From NCBI GenBank assembly GCA_035295165.1, contig DATGJN010000003.1, positions 1 to 54,083 of the forward strand: DNA of 54,083 nt, written 5' to 3'. Both the position numbers and the translations under genes were made by a program. Below the pieces are notes generated by a model that made no database searches, was not told where the DNA came from, and saw only the letters and a list, made by a program, of their open reading frames with translations. Positions 17,263 through 26,242 of the stretch are shown here, in pieces. This DNA is from a bacterium. GTDB taxonomy: Bacteria; Sysuimicrobiota; Sysuimicrobiia; Sysuimicrobiales; Segetimicrobiaceae. The first letter of the stretch is position 1. Every line of letters starts with the position of its first letter.

Positions 17263-18974
17263 GCACGGCCTTCGACCCGATCGCGCTCGAGATCATGTGG
17301 AGCCGGCTCGTCAACATCTCCGAGGAGTGCTGGATCACGATCTGGCGCACCGCGTTCAGCACGATCATCGGGGAGGCGCAGGATTTCGGATGCGAGTTGT
17401 TCGACGCGAACGCCGAATCGATCGCGCACTCGCCGCGCTCGATGCCCGCGTTCAATCTGACCCTGCCGCTCGCGGTGCAGCACGTGCTCCGCGCGTTCCC
17501 GAAGGAGACGCTCGCGGACGGCGACGTGCTCGTGACCAACGACCCCTGGATGTGCGCGGGCCACCTCTACGACCTCGCGGTCGTGACGCCCGTGTTTCGG
17601 CGGGGCGGGCTCGTCGGCATCGTGGGCTCAATCGGCCACTGTTCCGACATCGGCGGCACCCGCGATTCGCTCCACGTGCGCGAGGTGTACGACGAGGGGC
17701 TGCAGATTCCGCCGCTCCGGCTCTACCGCCGCGGCGCGCTGAACGAAGATCTGGTCGCGATGATCCAGGCCAACGTGCGACGGCCGGAGATGGTGCTCGG
17801 CGACATCCAAGCCCAGGTGACCAGCAACCAGGTCGGCGCCACCCGCCTGGTCGCGTTCATGGACGAGTACGGCTTGGACTCCCTCACGCGGCTGGCGAGC
17901 GAGGTCCAGTCGCGCGCGGAGGGCGCGATGCGCGACGCGATCCGGGCCGTCCCCGAGGGCACGTATCACAGCGAGGTCGGGTTCGACGGCATCGACGAAC
18001 CGCTCCGCCTGCCGTGCGCGGTGACCGTTCGCGGCGACGAGATCACCGTGGACTGGACCGGCGCACCGCCGCAGCTGCCGCGCGGCGGGATCAACTGCAC
18101 GTATCACTACACGGCGGCGCACACCACCTACGTGCTGAAGTCGATTCTGACGCCGGAGATCCGGTCCAACGCGGGCTGCTACCGGCCCTTCCACGTCATC
18201 GCGCCGGAAGGGTCGATCCTCAACTGCCGCTACCCGGCGTCGGTCAACGAACGGACGCACACGGGCTGGTACCTCGGTCCCGCCGTGTTCATGGCGCTGG
18301 CCCCGGTTCTGCCCGACCGCGTGCAGGCGTTCACGGGGCTGCCGATCGGCATGCGCGCCTACGGCGTCGACCGGGACGGCCGCGTCTTCAACGACCACCT
18401 GTTCCAGGGCGGCGGACAGGGCGGCAGCGCGCACGGCGACGGCAAGTCCGCGCTGCTGTATCCGACGTCCGCCGCCAACGTGTCTGCCGAGATGTACGAG
18501 AGCCGCGCACCGTTGCTCGTCGAGTGCAAGGAGCTGATCCCGGACTCGGGGGGAGCCGGCCGCTTTCGCGGCGGACTCGGCCAGCGCGTCCGCATGCGCC
18601 TGCTCGAACCGAGCGCGCAGCCGGTGCTCGTGGAGTTCCGCCCGCACGGTCGGCTCGTCGCGACGCCGGGGCTCCGCGGCGGACTCGCCGGAGCGCTCGC
18701 GCGGGCGTACCTGCTCGAGCGCTCCGACGGTGGAGACGGCGTCCAAGAGCGCGGCGACGCCGGCGTCGTCGAGATCCACACGCCGGGGCAGCGGGCCACG
18801 ATCGAGATCGCCGGCGGGAGCGGTTACGGCGTCCCGACCGACCGCCCGCTCGACGCGGTCCAAGCCGATCTTAACGAAGGGTACATCACGCCTCGGGGCG
18901 CCGCCGCGTACGGGGTCGCCGTGGATGCACGGGGCCGGGCGCGGCGTCCCGAGGCCACGCGGACCCGCCGGTAG
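17259..18974 (+). CDS. hyuB: Hydantoinase/oxoprolinase family, B subunit
   Basis: A 571-aa partner of the preceding A subunit. It begins with the family hallmark FDPIALEIMWSRLVNISEE. It continues with SIAHSPRSMPAF, the metal-site region VLVTNDPWMCAGHLYD, GHCSDIGGT, and the C-terminal blocks GGINCTYHYTAAHT, SVNERTHTGWYLGPAV and GGAGRFRGGLGQR. The GTG start overlaps the stop of the A subunit by 4 nt, so the subunits are translationally coupled. Length and motif order are normal for HyuB. The gene ends 17 nt from the stop of a convergent S9 peptidase. Confidence 0.92.
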   Translation: MSTAFDPIALEIMWSRLVNISEECWITIWRTAFSTIIGEAQDFGCELFDANAESIAHSPRSMPAFNLTLPLAVQHVLRAFPKETLADGDVLVTNDPWMCAGHLYDLAVVTPVFRRGGLVGIVGSIGHCSDIGGTRDSLHVREVYDEGLQIPPLRLYRRGALNEDLVAMIQANVRRPEMVLGDIQAQVTSNQVGATRLVAFMDEYGLDSLTRLASEVQSRAEGAMRDAIRAVPEGTYHSEVGFDGIDEPLRLPCAVTVRGDEITVDWTGAPPQLPRGGINCTYHYTAAHTTYVLKSILTPEIRSNAGCYRPFHVIAPEGSILNCRYPASVNERTHTGWYLGPAVFMALAPVLPDRVQAFTGLPIGMRAYGVDRDGRVFNDHLFQGGGQGGSAHGDGKSALLYPTSAANVSAEMYESRAPLLVECKELIPDSGGAGRFRGGLGQRVRMRLLEPSAQPVLVEFRPHGRLVATPGLRGGLAGALARAYLLERSDGGDGVQERGDAGVVEIHTPGQRATIEIAGGSGYGVPTDRPLDAVQADLNEGYITPRGAAAYGVAVDARGRARRPEATRTRR

Positions 18975-18991
18975 TCCGGCTCGTCTCGCCC

Positions 18992-20977
18992 TCAGCGCGC
19001 CTCAGTCGTGTACCGCTCCACCCATTCGACGACGCGGCTGACCACGTCGACCCGGTGGCTCGGGCGGCCGGACCCCCGGAACGCATGGCTCTGTCCGGGA
19101 TACCGGATGAACTCCGCGGGCGTCCGCCCGGCGGCGAGCAGGCCCGCGTAGAGTTCCTCGCCTTGACCGATCGGGCATCGATCGTCGGCTTCGCCGTGGA
19201 CGATCAGCGTCGGCGTGACGACGCGTTGGACGTAGTTGATGGGCGACAGCCGACGGTACGTCTCCCGGTGCCCCACAAGATCGCCGCGGAGCTCCCACGG
19301 ACCGAACCACAATCCGATGTCCGACGTTCCGTGAAACGACTCGAAGTTGACGACGGGTGCGCCGACGACCGCCGACTTGAACCGGTCGGTGTGCGTGATC
19401 GTCCACGCCGTCATGAAGCCGCCGTAGGAGTAGCCGCTGACGGCGAGCCGGGCCGGGTCCGCGATCCCGGCCGCGACGAGCGCGTCCACCGCGGCGAGCT
19501 GCTCCGGGAGATCGTGCTCGCCCCACCGACCCCGGATGCCGTGTGCGAACGCCTTGTCGTAGGAACCCGAGCCGGTCGGGTTCAGTTCGAGTACCGCCCA
19601 GCCGTGCATGGCCAGCACGAACGCGTGGAGCGACCCCAGCGGAAACGCGTTGCCGTGATAACTGTGCGGGCCGCCGTGGATCTCCACCAGGAGCGGCGCC
19701 GGGCCGCGGCCGCCGATGGGGTGAACGACCCACCCGTCCAGTTCCCCGCCATGAGGGCTCGCAAACGCCCTCCGCTCCACGCGGGGAAGCGCGACCTCCG
19801 ACCGCCAGTCCGCGTTGGCACGCGTCAACCGGCGTTCCTCCGAACCGTCCTCCCGACTCGCGTACGCGTCCCCCGGCACGTGCCACTCCGTGGCGCAGAA
19901 CGCGATCCGGCCCGCCGCCGCGGAAAACCCCTGCACTTGACGCTCCCCGCCGACGACGAGCCGCGCCGCGCCGTCTGCGACCGACACCCGCGTCACGTGC
20001 ACGTTCCCGGCGTCGGCGATCGGCACCGTCACGGTGCGGCCATCCGGCGACCACCTGGGAGGCGTGGTCGCCTCGGGCGGCCGCGCCAGCGCCACCGCGC
20101 GGTGATGCGTCGCGGTGATCGCGCGGGCGGGCCCGCCCGCCGCCGGCACCACCCAGACGCGCACCATGGCGTCGCCGAGCCCGGGGTCTTGCTCGTCATG
20201 GCCGTAGAACGCGATGAGCCGGCCGTCGGGGGACCAGGAGGGGGCGACCACCCGGCCCACCGCGTCCGAGAGATGACGGGCGTTGTGGCCGTCGGCGTCC
20301 ATCACCCAAAGGTCGAACAGGCTGTAGTCGGTCGTCCCGGTGCGCGCGCGGGCGAAAGCGAGGTGACGCCCGTCGGGCGACCACGCGGGCGTGAGATGCT
20401 CCGCATCCACGACGGTGCGCTGGGAGACGCTACCGTCGTCCACCACCGCGACAAAGACGTGGGACACGCTGTCGAACGTGTACCCCGCCCCGTCCGTCTT
20501 GTATTGTGCGCGGGTCACGACCCGCGGCCGCTGCGCCCACCGGTCCCGGGCCTCGCGATCGGCGGGCGGAGCGTCCTCGGCGACCCGTGCGCAGAATGCG
20601 ATCCGCGAGCCGTCGGGCGCCCACACCGCCGCGCCGGCACCGCCGGGCAGCGAGGTCAGCCGGGAGGGCTCGCCGCCCGCGACGGGGAGCAGGTAGAGTT
20701 GAGCGGGACGCCCGTCGCGATCGGACAGAAACGCAATCCAGCGGCCGTCGGGCGACCAGCGCGGCGTTGAATCCCGACCGGCGCTCCGGGTGACCCGAAC
20801 GTGATCACCCCCGCCGACCGGCACCATCCAAATCGCGGAACGGTACTCGTCCCGCTCGAGATCCGTCTCGGTACGCGTATACGCAACGAGACGGCCGTCT
20901 GGCGAGAGCTGCGCGTCGGACATGGTCACGATCTTCCCGATGTCGTCGGGCGTGAGGGGACGCGGGGAATCAGGCAC
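18992..20977 (-). CDS. S9 family peptidase (acylaminoacyl/dipeptidyl peptidase type)
   Basis: A 661-aa serine peptidase with an N-terminal beta-propeller built from TolB/WD40-like blades (repeated WSPDGRxIAF motifs, about residues 25-390) and a C-terminal alpha/beta-hydrolase domain. The catalytic Ser lies in SGYSYGGFMTAW, the Asp in HGEADDRCP and the His in PGQSHAFRGSGRP. No signal peptide is visible, so it is probably cytoplasmic and acts on imported peptides. GTG at 20977 was chosen because GGAGG lies 7 nt upstream and the conserved text starts just after it; the frame upstream to 21202 lacks homology. Confidence 0.92.
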   Translation of the reverse strand: MPDSPRPLTPDDIGKIVTMSDAQLSPDGRLVAYTRTETDLERDEYRSAIWMVPVGGGDHVRVTRSAGRDSTPRWSPDGRWIAFLSDRDGRPAQLYLLPVAGGEPSRLTSLPGGAGAAVWAPDGSRIAFCARVAEDAPPADREARDRWAQRPRVVTRAQYKTDGAGYTFDSVSHVFVAVVDDGSVSQRTVVDAEHLTPAWSPDGRHLAFARARTGTTDYSLFDLWVMDADGHNARHLSDAVGRVVAPSWSPDGRLIAFYGHDEQDPGLGDAMVRVWVVPAAGGPARAITATHHRAVALARPPEATTPPRWSPDGRTVTVPIADAGNVHVTRVSVADGAARLVVGGERQVQGFSAAAGRIAFCATEWHVPGDAYASREDGSEERRLTRANADWRSEVALPRVERRAFASPHGGELDGWVVHPIGGRGPAPLLVEIHGGPHSYHGNAFPLGSLHAFVLAMHGWAVLELNPTGSGSYDKAFAHGIRGRWGEHDLPEQLAAVDALVAAGIADPARLAVSGYSYGGFMTAWTITHTDRFKSAVVGAPVVNFESFHGTSDIGLWFGPWELRGDLVGHRETYRRLSPINYVQRVVTPTLIVHGEADDRCPIGQGEELYAGLLAAGRTPAEFIRYPGQSHAFRGSGRPSHRVDVVSRVVEWVERYTTEAR

Positions 20978-21203
20978 AGGTCTTCCTCCCTCTCGGATGG
21001 TCGGTACGGGCGCATGTCTCCTTTCATGACGGCCACACCGCGGTCCTGCGCATGGACGAGACGCGCATACCCCGATGCCGCGGCGACCGATCCGGTCCGC
21101 GACATCGGGCGGCCAGCCCCCCCGAATCGGGTCCGGGCCCGATCCACCAGACGCAGCCAAGCGGGCATGATAGGGGTCAAACAACGAACCGGGGGTGGAC
21201 ACG

Positions 21204-21482
21204 ATGGCCGTCGCAACATCCGCTTACACGCAGCACACCGAGAGCCTGCCCGTCTTTCAGGACACCGTCTGCCGGGTGTGCGGCCACGACGACGCCGTGG
21301 GAGTGCGACACCACGGGACCGTCCTCTGCCTGGACTGCTACCGACGGACGGCGCGCGCGGAGCGGCTCGCCAGCCGACACGGCGCCAATGCCTCGATCCG
21401 GCGCATGAGGCTCGACCACATGGGCCTCGGACGCCATCCCCAACCGGCGTCGCCCGAGCACCCGCCCACTGTCTCCGCGTAG
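21204..21482 (+). CDS. Small zinc-ribbon-like protein
   Basis: A 92-aa protein that I do not recognise as a named family. It contains two CxxC pairs, CRVCGHDD and LCLDC, separated by about 20 residues (roughly 25-47), which suggests a treble-clef or zinc-ribbon metal site. The remainder is basic and low in complexity. ATG at 21204 follows GGGGGTGG by about 6 nt; a GTG at 21195 is a weaker alternative. It lies 142 bp before the release-factor-like gene and 226 bp from the divergent peptidase start. A nucleic-acid or ribosome-binding role is only a guess. Confidence 0.6.
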   Translation: MAVATSAYTQHTESLPVFQDTVCRVCGHDDAVGVRHHGTVLCLDCYRRTARAERLASRHGANASIRRMRLDHMGLGRHPQPASPEHPPTVSA

Positions 21483-21624
21483 CCCGGCCAGGCGCCACCG
21501 GGTGCCGCCGCCCGGGACGGGCCGACGGATCGGGCGCCCGCCGGATACTCAGCGCCGACGCCGCCGCCTAGAGTGGAACTGGGGAACGGGGCAGTAGCGT
21601 GACGACGGACTCGGAGGCTGGCGC

Positions 21625-22800
21625 ATGATTGATCCGAGACAGTTGACTCAGCTTACGACGCTCGACCGCGACAATGTGCTATCGATGTCGCTCGACATCG
21701 ACCCGACGAAACCGGAGCACCAGACGCCGAATCCGGCGTACCGAATTTGGCTGCACCGAGCCGTGCACGATCTGGTGGAGCGGCTTCCCGAAGGGCGTCG
21801 CGAGGAAGCGCGACGGACGGCCCGCCGGATTCTTGCGCGCGTGGACGAAACCCCGCCACGCGGCCGCGGGCTGGCAGTGTTTGCAGGTCCCGATCTGTGG
21901 CGCGAATACCCCCTGCCCATCCCGCTCCCCAACCGGGTGCGGTACGGCCGGCCCGATCTCATGGGGCTGTTGTGGGCATCCGCCGAGTACAGCCCGTACG
22001 CGATCCTCATCGTGGCCCGCGATCACGCGCGGATCGCCGTCGCATACCTCGGCGGCGTCGCCATCGTGGACGATCAAGTCCTCCATCTGGATCCGAGCGA
22101 CTGGCGGTTTAAGAGCGGCCGCGTCCGCACCGCCGCCCGGCTCTCCGGCATCTCCGCCGGCCGTGGCACGCAGCGCGACGCGTTTGATGCGCGCATCGAT
22201 GCGGAGCACCGCAAATTTTGGCACGAGGTCGCGACGTCGGCGACCCGCGACCTCGACGAACGCGGGATCGATCGGCTGATCCTGGCGGGCCCGGAGGAGG
22301 CGACGAGCGCGGTGCGCACGGCCCTGCCGGCACCGCTCAGGAACCGCATTGTGGGCACGATCGGGCTTGCGGCAACCGCTCCCGTGGAGGAGATCGCACG
22401 TCGGACGCTGCCGCTGGCGCTCGCAGACCGTCACCGGCATGAGGGCGCACTCGTTGCGGACGTTCTGGCCGGGGGCCCCGAAGGCGACCGAGGCGTTGCC
22501 GGTCGCGCGGCGACCTTGGAGGCGCTGATGAGCGGCGACGTTCGCGTGCTCGTCTCCGCCCGCGATGTGGACGGGAACGTCTGGGAGTGCCACGCCTGCG
22601 GGTACATCGCCGCGGCTCAGGCCGAGCGGTGCCCGATGTGCGGTGGGGCGTTTGAGAGCGCGGCGCTCGCGCAAGTGCTCCCGGTGTTCGCGCGCCGCCA
22701 CGGGGCGACGCTCGAACTGATCGGGCCGCAGCAATCCGGCCGCCTCGCGGACGGCCTGGGAGGGGTGCTTCGGCATCCCCGGCTCGCGCGGCCCGCGTAG
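21625..22800 (+). CDS. baeRF / VLRF1-type release-factor-like protein with zinc ribbon
   Basis: A 391-aa protein resembling the bacterial archaeo-eukaryotic release factor families (family 10-like). These are built from eRF1-type domains, and relatives such as VLRF1 hydrolyse peptidyl-tRNA on stalled ribosomes. It starts with the LDRDNVLSMSLDIDPTK strand typical of these proteins. A central eRF1 domain-2-like segment has AILIVARDHARIAVAYLGG and FWHEVATSATRDLDERGIDRLILAGP. A C-terminal zinc ribbon has CHACG ... CPMCG (about residues 325-345). No GGQ-like motif is obvious, so catalysis is uncertain. It appears to lead a plus-strand group with UspA, a phosphoribosyltransferase and RtcB. Confidence 0.75.
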   Translation: MIDPRQLTQLTTLDRDNVLSMSLDIDPTKPEHQTPNPAYRIWLHRAVHDLVERLPEGRREEARRTARRILARVDETPPRGRGLAVFAGPDLWREYPLPIPLPNRVRYGRPDLMGLLWASAEYSPYAILIVARDHARIAVAYLGGVAIVDDQVLHLDPSDWRFKSGRVRTAARLSGISAGRGTQRDAFDARIDAEHRKFWHEVATSATRDLDERGIDRLILAGPEEATSAVRTALPAPLRNRIVGTIGLAATAPVEEIARRTLPLALADRHRHEGALVADVLAGGPEGDRGVAGRAATLEALMSGDVRVLVSARDVDGNVWECHACGYIAAAQAERCPMCGGAFESAALAQVLPVFARRHGATLELIGPQQSGRLADGLGGVLRHPRLARPA

Positions 22801-22835
22801 GCGCGGGGACCGGCACAGCAAAGGAGGGTACTGCG

Positions 22836-23270
22836 ATGCGAGTAGTGCTCGCCACGGACGGCTCGCGACACGCGGAACGCGCGGCCCAGTGGGCGGTCGC
22901 ATTTGCCACTAAGCTCGGAGACGTCGACGTGACGCTCGTCAACGTCGGGCACATCCCGGCCGCGCCGATCACCGGTCCGGGCGTACACGGCGTTGTGGAG
23001 TTCCGGGTCGTCACGGAGTCGCTCGAGCGGGCGGGTGCGGAGATCCTCGCCCGTACCGCAGAGTTGTTCAAGGGGAAGGCCGTCGAGATACGTTGTCTGT
23101 ACCGCACGGGCGACCCGGCACACGAGATCCTCAAGGTCGCCGAGGAGGCCCACGCGGATCTGATCGTCCTCAGCCGGCGTGGGCTCGGCCGGATCGGCGG
23201 GCTGATCCTCGGCAGCGTCAGCGAACGCGTCCTCCACGGAGCCCACTGCCCTGTGGTCGTCGTGCAGTAG
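22836..23270 (+). CDS. Universal stress protein (UspA family)
   Basis: A 144-aa single-domain Usp. It opens with MRVVLATDGSRHAERAAQWA and ends with the ATP-binding G-2x-G-9x-G(S/T) pattern in RRGLGRIGGLILGSVSERVLHGAHCPVVVV. The protein is expected to bind ATP and act as a homodimer in stress responses, though its partners are unknown. AAAGGAGGG precedes the ATG. It lies 35 bp after the release-factor-like gene and 77 bp before a phosphoribosyltransferase gene. It resembles the Usp at 46328, so the two may be paralogues. Confidence 0.93.
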   Translation: MRVVLATDGSRHAERAAQWAVAFATKLGDVDVTLVNVGHIPAAPITGPGVHGVVEFRVVTESLERAGAEILARTAELFKGKAVEIRCLYRTGDPAHEILKVAEEAHADLIVLSRRGLGRIGGLILGSVSERVLHGAHCPVVVVQ

Positions 23271-23347
23271 CGCGGGAGGGCCCTGGCCGCGGCCCGGGCG
23301 CGATCGTCGCCCTGTCGGGCCTGCGGCGGCCCGGGAGGTGGTTCTCG

Positions 23348-24010
23348 ATGATCTTCATGGATCGCCGAGACGCCGGCCGGCAGCTGGCCGACGCGCTGAT
23401 GCGACGCACCCTCGAACACGCTACGATCCTCGGGCTCGCGCGGGGCGGTGTGGTCGTCGCCCGAGAAGTCGCCCGCGCGCTCCACTCCCCCTTTGACGTC
23501 GTCGTCGTGCGCAAGATCGGCGCGCCGGGCAATGAGGAGTTCGCGATCGGCGCCGTTGGAGAGGATGGCGCGGCAACGCTCGACGCCGACACGATCGCCG
23601 CGTTGACGATCCCGACCACCTACGTCGACGACGCGATCGGACGCGCCCGCGAGGTGATCCGGCGACGCGCGGCCCTGTACCGGCGCGACGGACCGCCCGA
23701 GCTCCGCGGCAGAACGGCCGTGCTCGTCGATGACGGGATCGCGACGGGACACACGATGGAGGCCGCGATCGAAACCGTGCGGCGCTGGGGGGCCGTGCGG
23801 GTCGTCGTCGCAGTCCCCGTGGCCGCGCAAGACACGGCCCGGCGTCTGCGGGGCCTGGTCGACGAGCTCGTGGTGCTGTCCGAACCGGCCCACTTCATGG
23901 CCGTCGGGCAGTTCTACCGGTTGTTCCCGCAAGTGAGCGACGACGACGTGCAAGACGCGCTCGGGATGCCGGCCGGAACGGCCCGCGAGGCCGGCCCGCA
24001 GCCGGCGTAG
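23348..24010 (+). CDS. Phosphoribosyltransferase-domain protein
   Basis: A 220-aa protein with a type-I PRTase fold. The PRPP-binding loop is clear: VLVDDGIATGHTMEAAIETVRRWGA. Upstream blocks are LGLARGGVVVAREVARAL and VVRKIGAPGNEEFAIGA. This resembles the stand-alone PRTases often found next to Usp or dienelactone-hydrolase-like genes, whose substrate is unknown; it is not a recognisable apt, hpt or upp. GGGAGGTGG lies upstream of the ATG at 23348; ATG 23357 is an alternative. Spacing of 77 and 72 bp to its neighbours fits an operon with the Usp and rtcB genes. Confidence 0.85.
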   Translation: MIFMDRRDAGRQLADALMRRTLEHATILGLARGGVVVAREVARALHSPFDVVVVRKIGAPGNEEFAIGAVGEDGAATLDADTIAALTIPTTYVDDAIGRAREVIRRRAALYRRDGPPELRGRTAVLVDDGIATGHTMEAAIETVRRWGAVRVVVAVPVAAQDTARRLRGLVDELVVLSEPAHFMAVGQFYRLFPQVSDDDVQDALGMPAGTAREAGPQPA

Positions 24011-24082
24011 CCGCGGAGAGGGTGCCGCCACGATGTCGCGGAGGTCGCCTTCGCGCAGGACTCGCCGGGCAGGAGGCGAGCG

Positions 24083-25546
24083 ATGAGCGTCTCCCGAACG
24101 ATCGCGCGCCTGCGGCGGCTCGACGCCTACCGGTGGGAGATCCCCGTGGACTACCGACCGGGGATGCGCGTACCGGGCGTCATCTACGCGGATGAGCGCG
24201 TGCTGCCCGATCTCGAGGAGGATCGCGCGATCGATCAGGTCGCGAATGCCGCGACGCTGCCGGGCGTGGTGCGTTGGGTCGTCGCCATGCCAGACATCCA
24301 TTGGGGGTACGGCTTCCCGATCGGCGGCGTGGCGGCGATGCGCTTCGACGACGGCGTCGTCTCCCCGGGTGCCGTGGGCTACGACATCAACTGCGGCGTT
24401 CGTCTGCTGCGCAGCGCCCTGAGCGAGGAAGAGATCCGGCCACACCTCGCCGCGCTGGCCGACCGACTGTTCCACGCGGTCCCCACCGGTGTCGGCGCGC
24501 AGGGCGGTCTCGTGCTCGACCGAGCAGCGTTGGACGACGTCCTCGTCGGCGGCGCCGCGTGGGCCGTCGGGCGAGGCCTGGGGCGCCCGGGCGATCTCCG
24601 CCACATCGAGTCACAGGGCACCATCCCCGGCGCGCGCCCCGAGACCGTGAGCGCGCGGGCGTGCGTCCGCGGTCGGGATCAACTCGGCACCCTCGGCGCG
24701 GGAAACCACTTCCTCGAGGTGCAACGGGTCGATGAGATCTACGACCGCGACCTCGCTGCGGCGTTCGGCGTCAACCGGCTCGGGCAGATCACCGTGCTGC
24801 TCCATTGCGGCTCTCGAGGGTTCGGGCACCAGGTCTGTGACGACTACCTGCGTCTCTGCGCGCCGCGCGCGGCGGGCTACGGGATCACCCTGGTCGACCG
24901 CCAGCTGGCGTGCGCGCCGATCCGGTCTCCCGAAGGTGAGGCGTATCTCGGGGCGATGGCCGCCGCCGCCAATTACGCGTTCGCCAACCGGCAGGTCATG
25001 ACGCACCGGGTCCGCGAGGTGTTCGAGGAGGTCCTCGGTCGCACCGCCGCGTCGCTCGACATCGAGATCGTGTACGACGTCGCGCACAACATGGCGAAAA
25101 TCGAAGAACACGTGGTCGACGGGCGGCGGCTGACGGTGTGCGTGCACCGCAAGGGTGCGACACGCGGATTCCCCGCGGGGCACCCGGACGTGCCGTCCGA
25201 ATATCGGGACGTCGGCCAGCCGGTGTTCGTCCCGGGAGACATGGGCCGGTACTCGTACGTCGTCGTCGGGACCCAGCGTGCACTCGCGGACGCGTTTGGG
25301 TCGGCCCCGCACGGCGCGGGGCGGCTGCGCAGCCGCGGGGCCGCCCGGCGCCTGTTGCGCGGCGTCGATCTCGTGGACGCGCTCGCCCGGCGCGGCGTGC
25401 TCGTCCGCGCCAAGAGCCGAGGGTTGCTCGCCGAGGAAGCGTCGGAAGCGTACAAGGACGTGGCGGATGTCGTGCGGGTGAGCGACGGGGCGGGCCTCAC
25501 ACGACGCGTCGTACGACTCCGACCGCTCGCTGTCATCAAAGGGTGA
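24083..25546 (+). CDS. rtcB: RNA-splicing ligase RtcB
   Basis: Joins RNA 2',3'-cyclic phosphate or 3'-phosphate ends to 5'-OH ends using GTP and Mn2+, as in tRNA repair and splicing. The 487-aa protein has all hallmarks: AMPDIHWGYGFPIGGVAA, VGYDINCGVRLL with the metal-binding Cys, LGAGNHFLEVQ, LHCGSRGFGHQV, HNMAKIEEH and the guanylylated His region CVHRKGATRGFPAGH. It ends with the usual RSRGAARR and YKDVADVVRV blocks. No intein is present. It starts with ATG at 24083 preceded by GGAGGCGAGCG. The archease gene, encoding the RtcB activator, converges on it, separated by a hairpin. Confidence 0.96.
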   Translation: MSVSRTIARLRRLDAYRWEIPVDYRPGMRVPGVIYADERVLPDLEEDRAIDQVANAATLPGVVRWVVAMPDIHWGYGFPIGGVAAMRFDDGVVSPGAVGYDINCGVRLLRSALSEEEIRPHLAALADRLFHAVPTGVGAQGGLVLDRAALDDVLVGGAAWAVGRGLGRPGDLRHIESQGTIPGARPETVSARACVRGRDQLGTLGAGNHFLEVQRVDEIYDRDLAAAFGVNRLGQITVLLHCGSRGFGHQVCDDYLRLCAPRAAGYGITLVDRQLACAPIRSPEGEAYLGAMAAAANYAFANRQVMTHRVREVFEEVLGRTAASLDIEIVYDVAHNMAKIEEHVVDGRRLTVCVHRKGATRGFPAGHPDVPSEYRDVGQPVFVPGDMGRYSYVVVGTQRALADAFGSAPHGAGRLRSRGAARRLLRGVDLVDALARRGVLVRAKSRGLLAEEASEAYKDVADVVRVSDGAGLTRRVVRLRPLAVIKG

Positions 25547-25587
25547 CGCCGGAGCTCCGCTCCCGCAGGCGGACCGGAGCCGGCGTC
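25545..25587. terminator. Bidirectional hairpin between rtcB and archease
   Basis: An inverted repeat (GACGCCGG-AG-CTCCG at 25545-25559 and CGGAGCCGGCGTC at 25575-25587) forms a 13-bp stem with a 2-nt bulge. It fills the 45-bp gap between two convergent stop codons. There is no T-run on either side, but the position fits a shared terminator. Confidence 0.6.
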
Positions 25588-25591
25588 TAGT

Positions 25592-26035
25592 TCAGACGTC
25601 GAGGAGGACCCGGGCTTCCCACCCGCCGTTGATTCGCGTGAGCTCGAGATTGTGATACGTTGCCGCCTTCACCACCCGACGGGACGTGTGCCGACGCTCG
25701 TCAAACGCATCCCCGACAAGATCGGCCTCGAGCGCGGTCTCGGTGAGTGACCTCACGCGGCACCGGCGCGGAAGAAATCGCCGGGCGTCCAGCAGATACA
25801 GGATCTCATTGAGCCATGCCGCGAGCAGCGTCTCACGGTCGGAGGCGGAGACGGTGACGCGCTCGACGATGGCCTCGCGGAGGCCGCGGGGATCAACGAT
25901 CAGCGAGACCAGCCCGTACGCCGCGTTGACGTAGAGCGCCCGCAGCGTCCGCCCGCGGACGATCAGCCCGATATCGGCTGTGTGCTCAAACGTCTCGAAC
26001 GGCCGCAGCCCGTTCCGGCGCCCCTTCGCGCTCAT
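25592..26035 (-). CDS. Archease
   Basis: A 147-aa protein of the archease family, which activates RtcB by promoting its guanylylation and multiple turnover. The N-terminal FETFEHTADIGLIVRG carries the conserved Asp; the C-terminal KAATYHNLELTRINGGWEARVLLDV is typical, ending with the metal-binding Asp close to the terminus. ATG at 26035 follows GGGGTGG by 5 nt; a GTG at 26044 would add three residues. It is convergent with rtcB rather than in the same operon, so balanced expression would need a separate promoter. The functional pairing follows from the family; only the adjacency is seen here. Confidence 0.92.
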   Translation of the reverse strand: MSAKGRRNGLRPFETFEHTADIGLIVRGRTLRALYVNAAYGLVSLIVDPRGLREAIVERVTVSASDRETLLAAWLNEILYLLDARRFLPRRCRVRSLTETALEADLVGDAFDERRHTSRRVVKAATYHNLELTRINGGWEARVLLDV

Positions 26036-26242
26036 CGCGCCCACCCCGCGTCATCGTAGCGGCACTCGAGCGGCAGCGCCATCGGGCCCTCGATCCATTC
26101 GCGTTTCCCGCCGGGTGCCGGACCGCCCCCGTGCGCACCGGGCCGCAGACGAGCGAATCGGGCGACCGCCTGATTCCCCAGGCGCTCGCGACGGGCTACC
26201 GTGAAGATGGAACCGGAGCCGTTTTCGACGGGGGTGAGGCAG

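Noticed and set aside
22337-24604. A 755-codon minus-strand frame
   Set aside because: It is antisense to the release-factor-like, usp, PRTase and rtcB genes, has an Arg/Pro/Ala-rich composition and no family resemblance.
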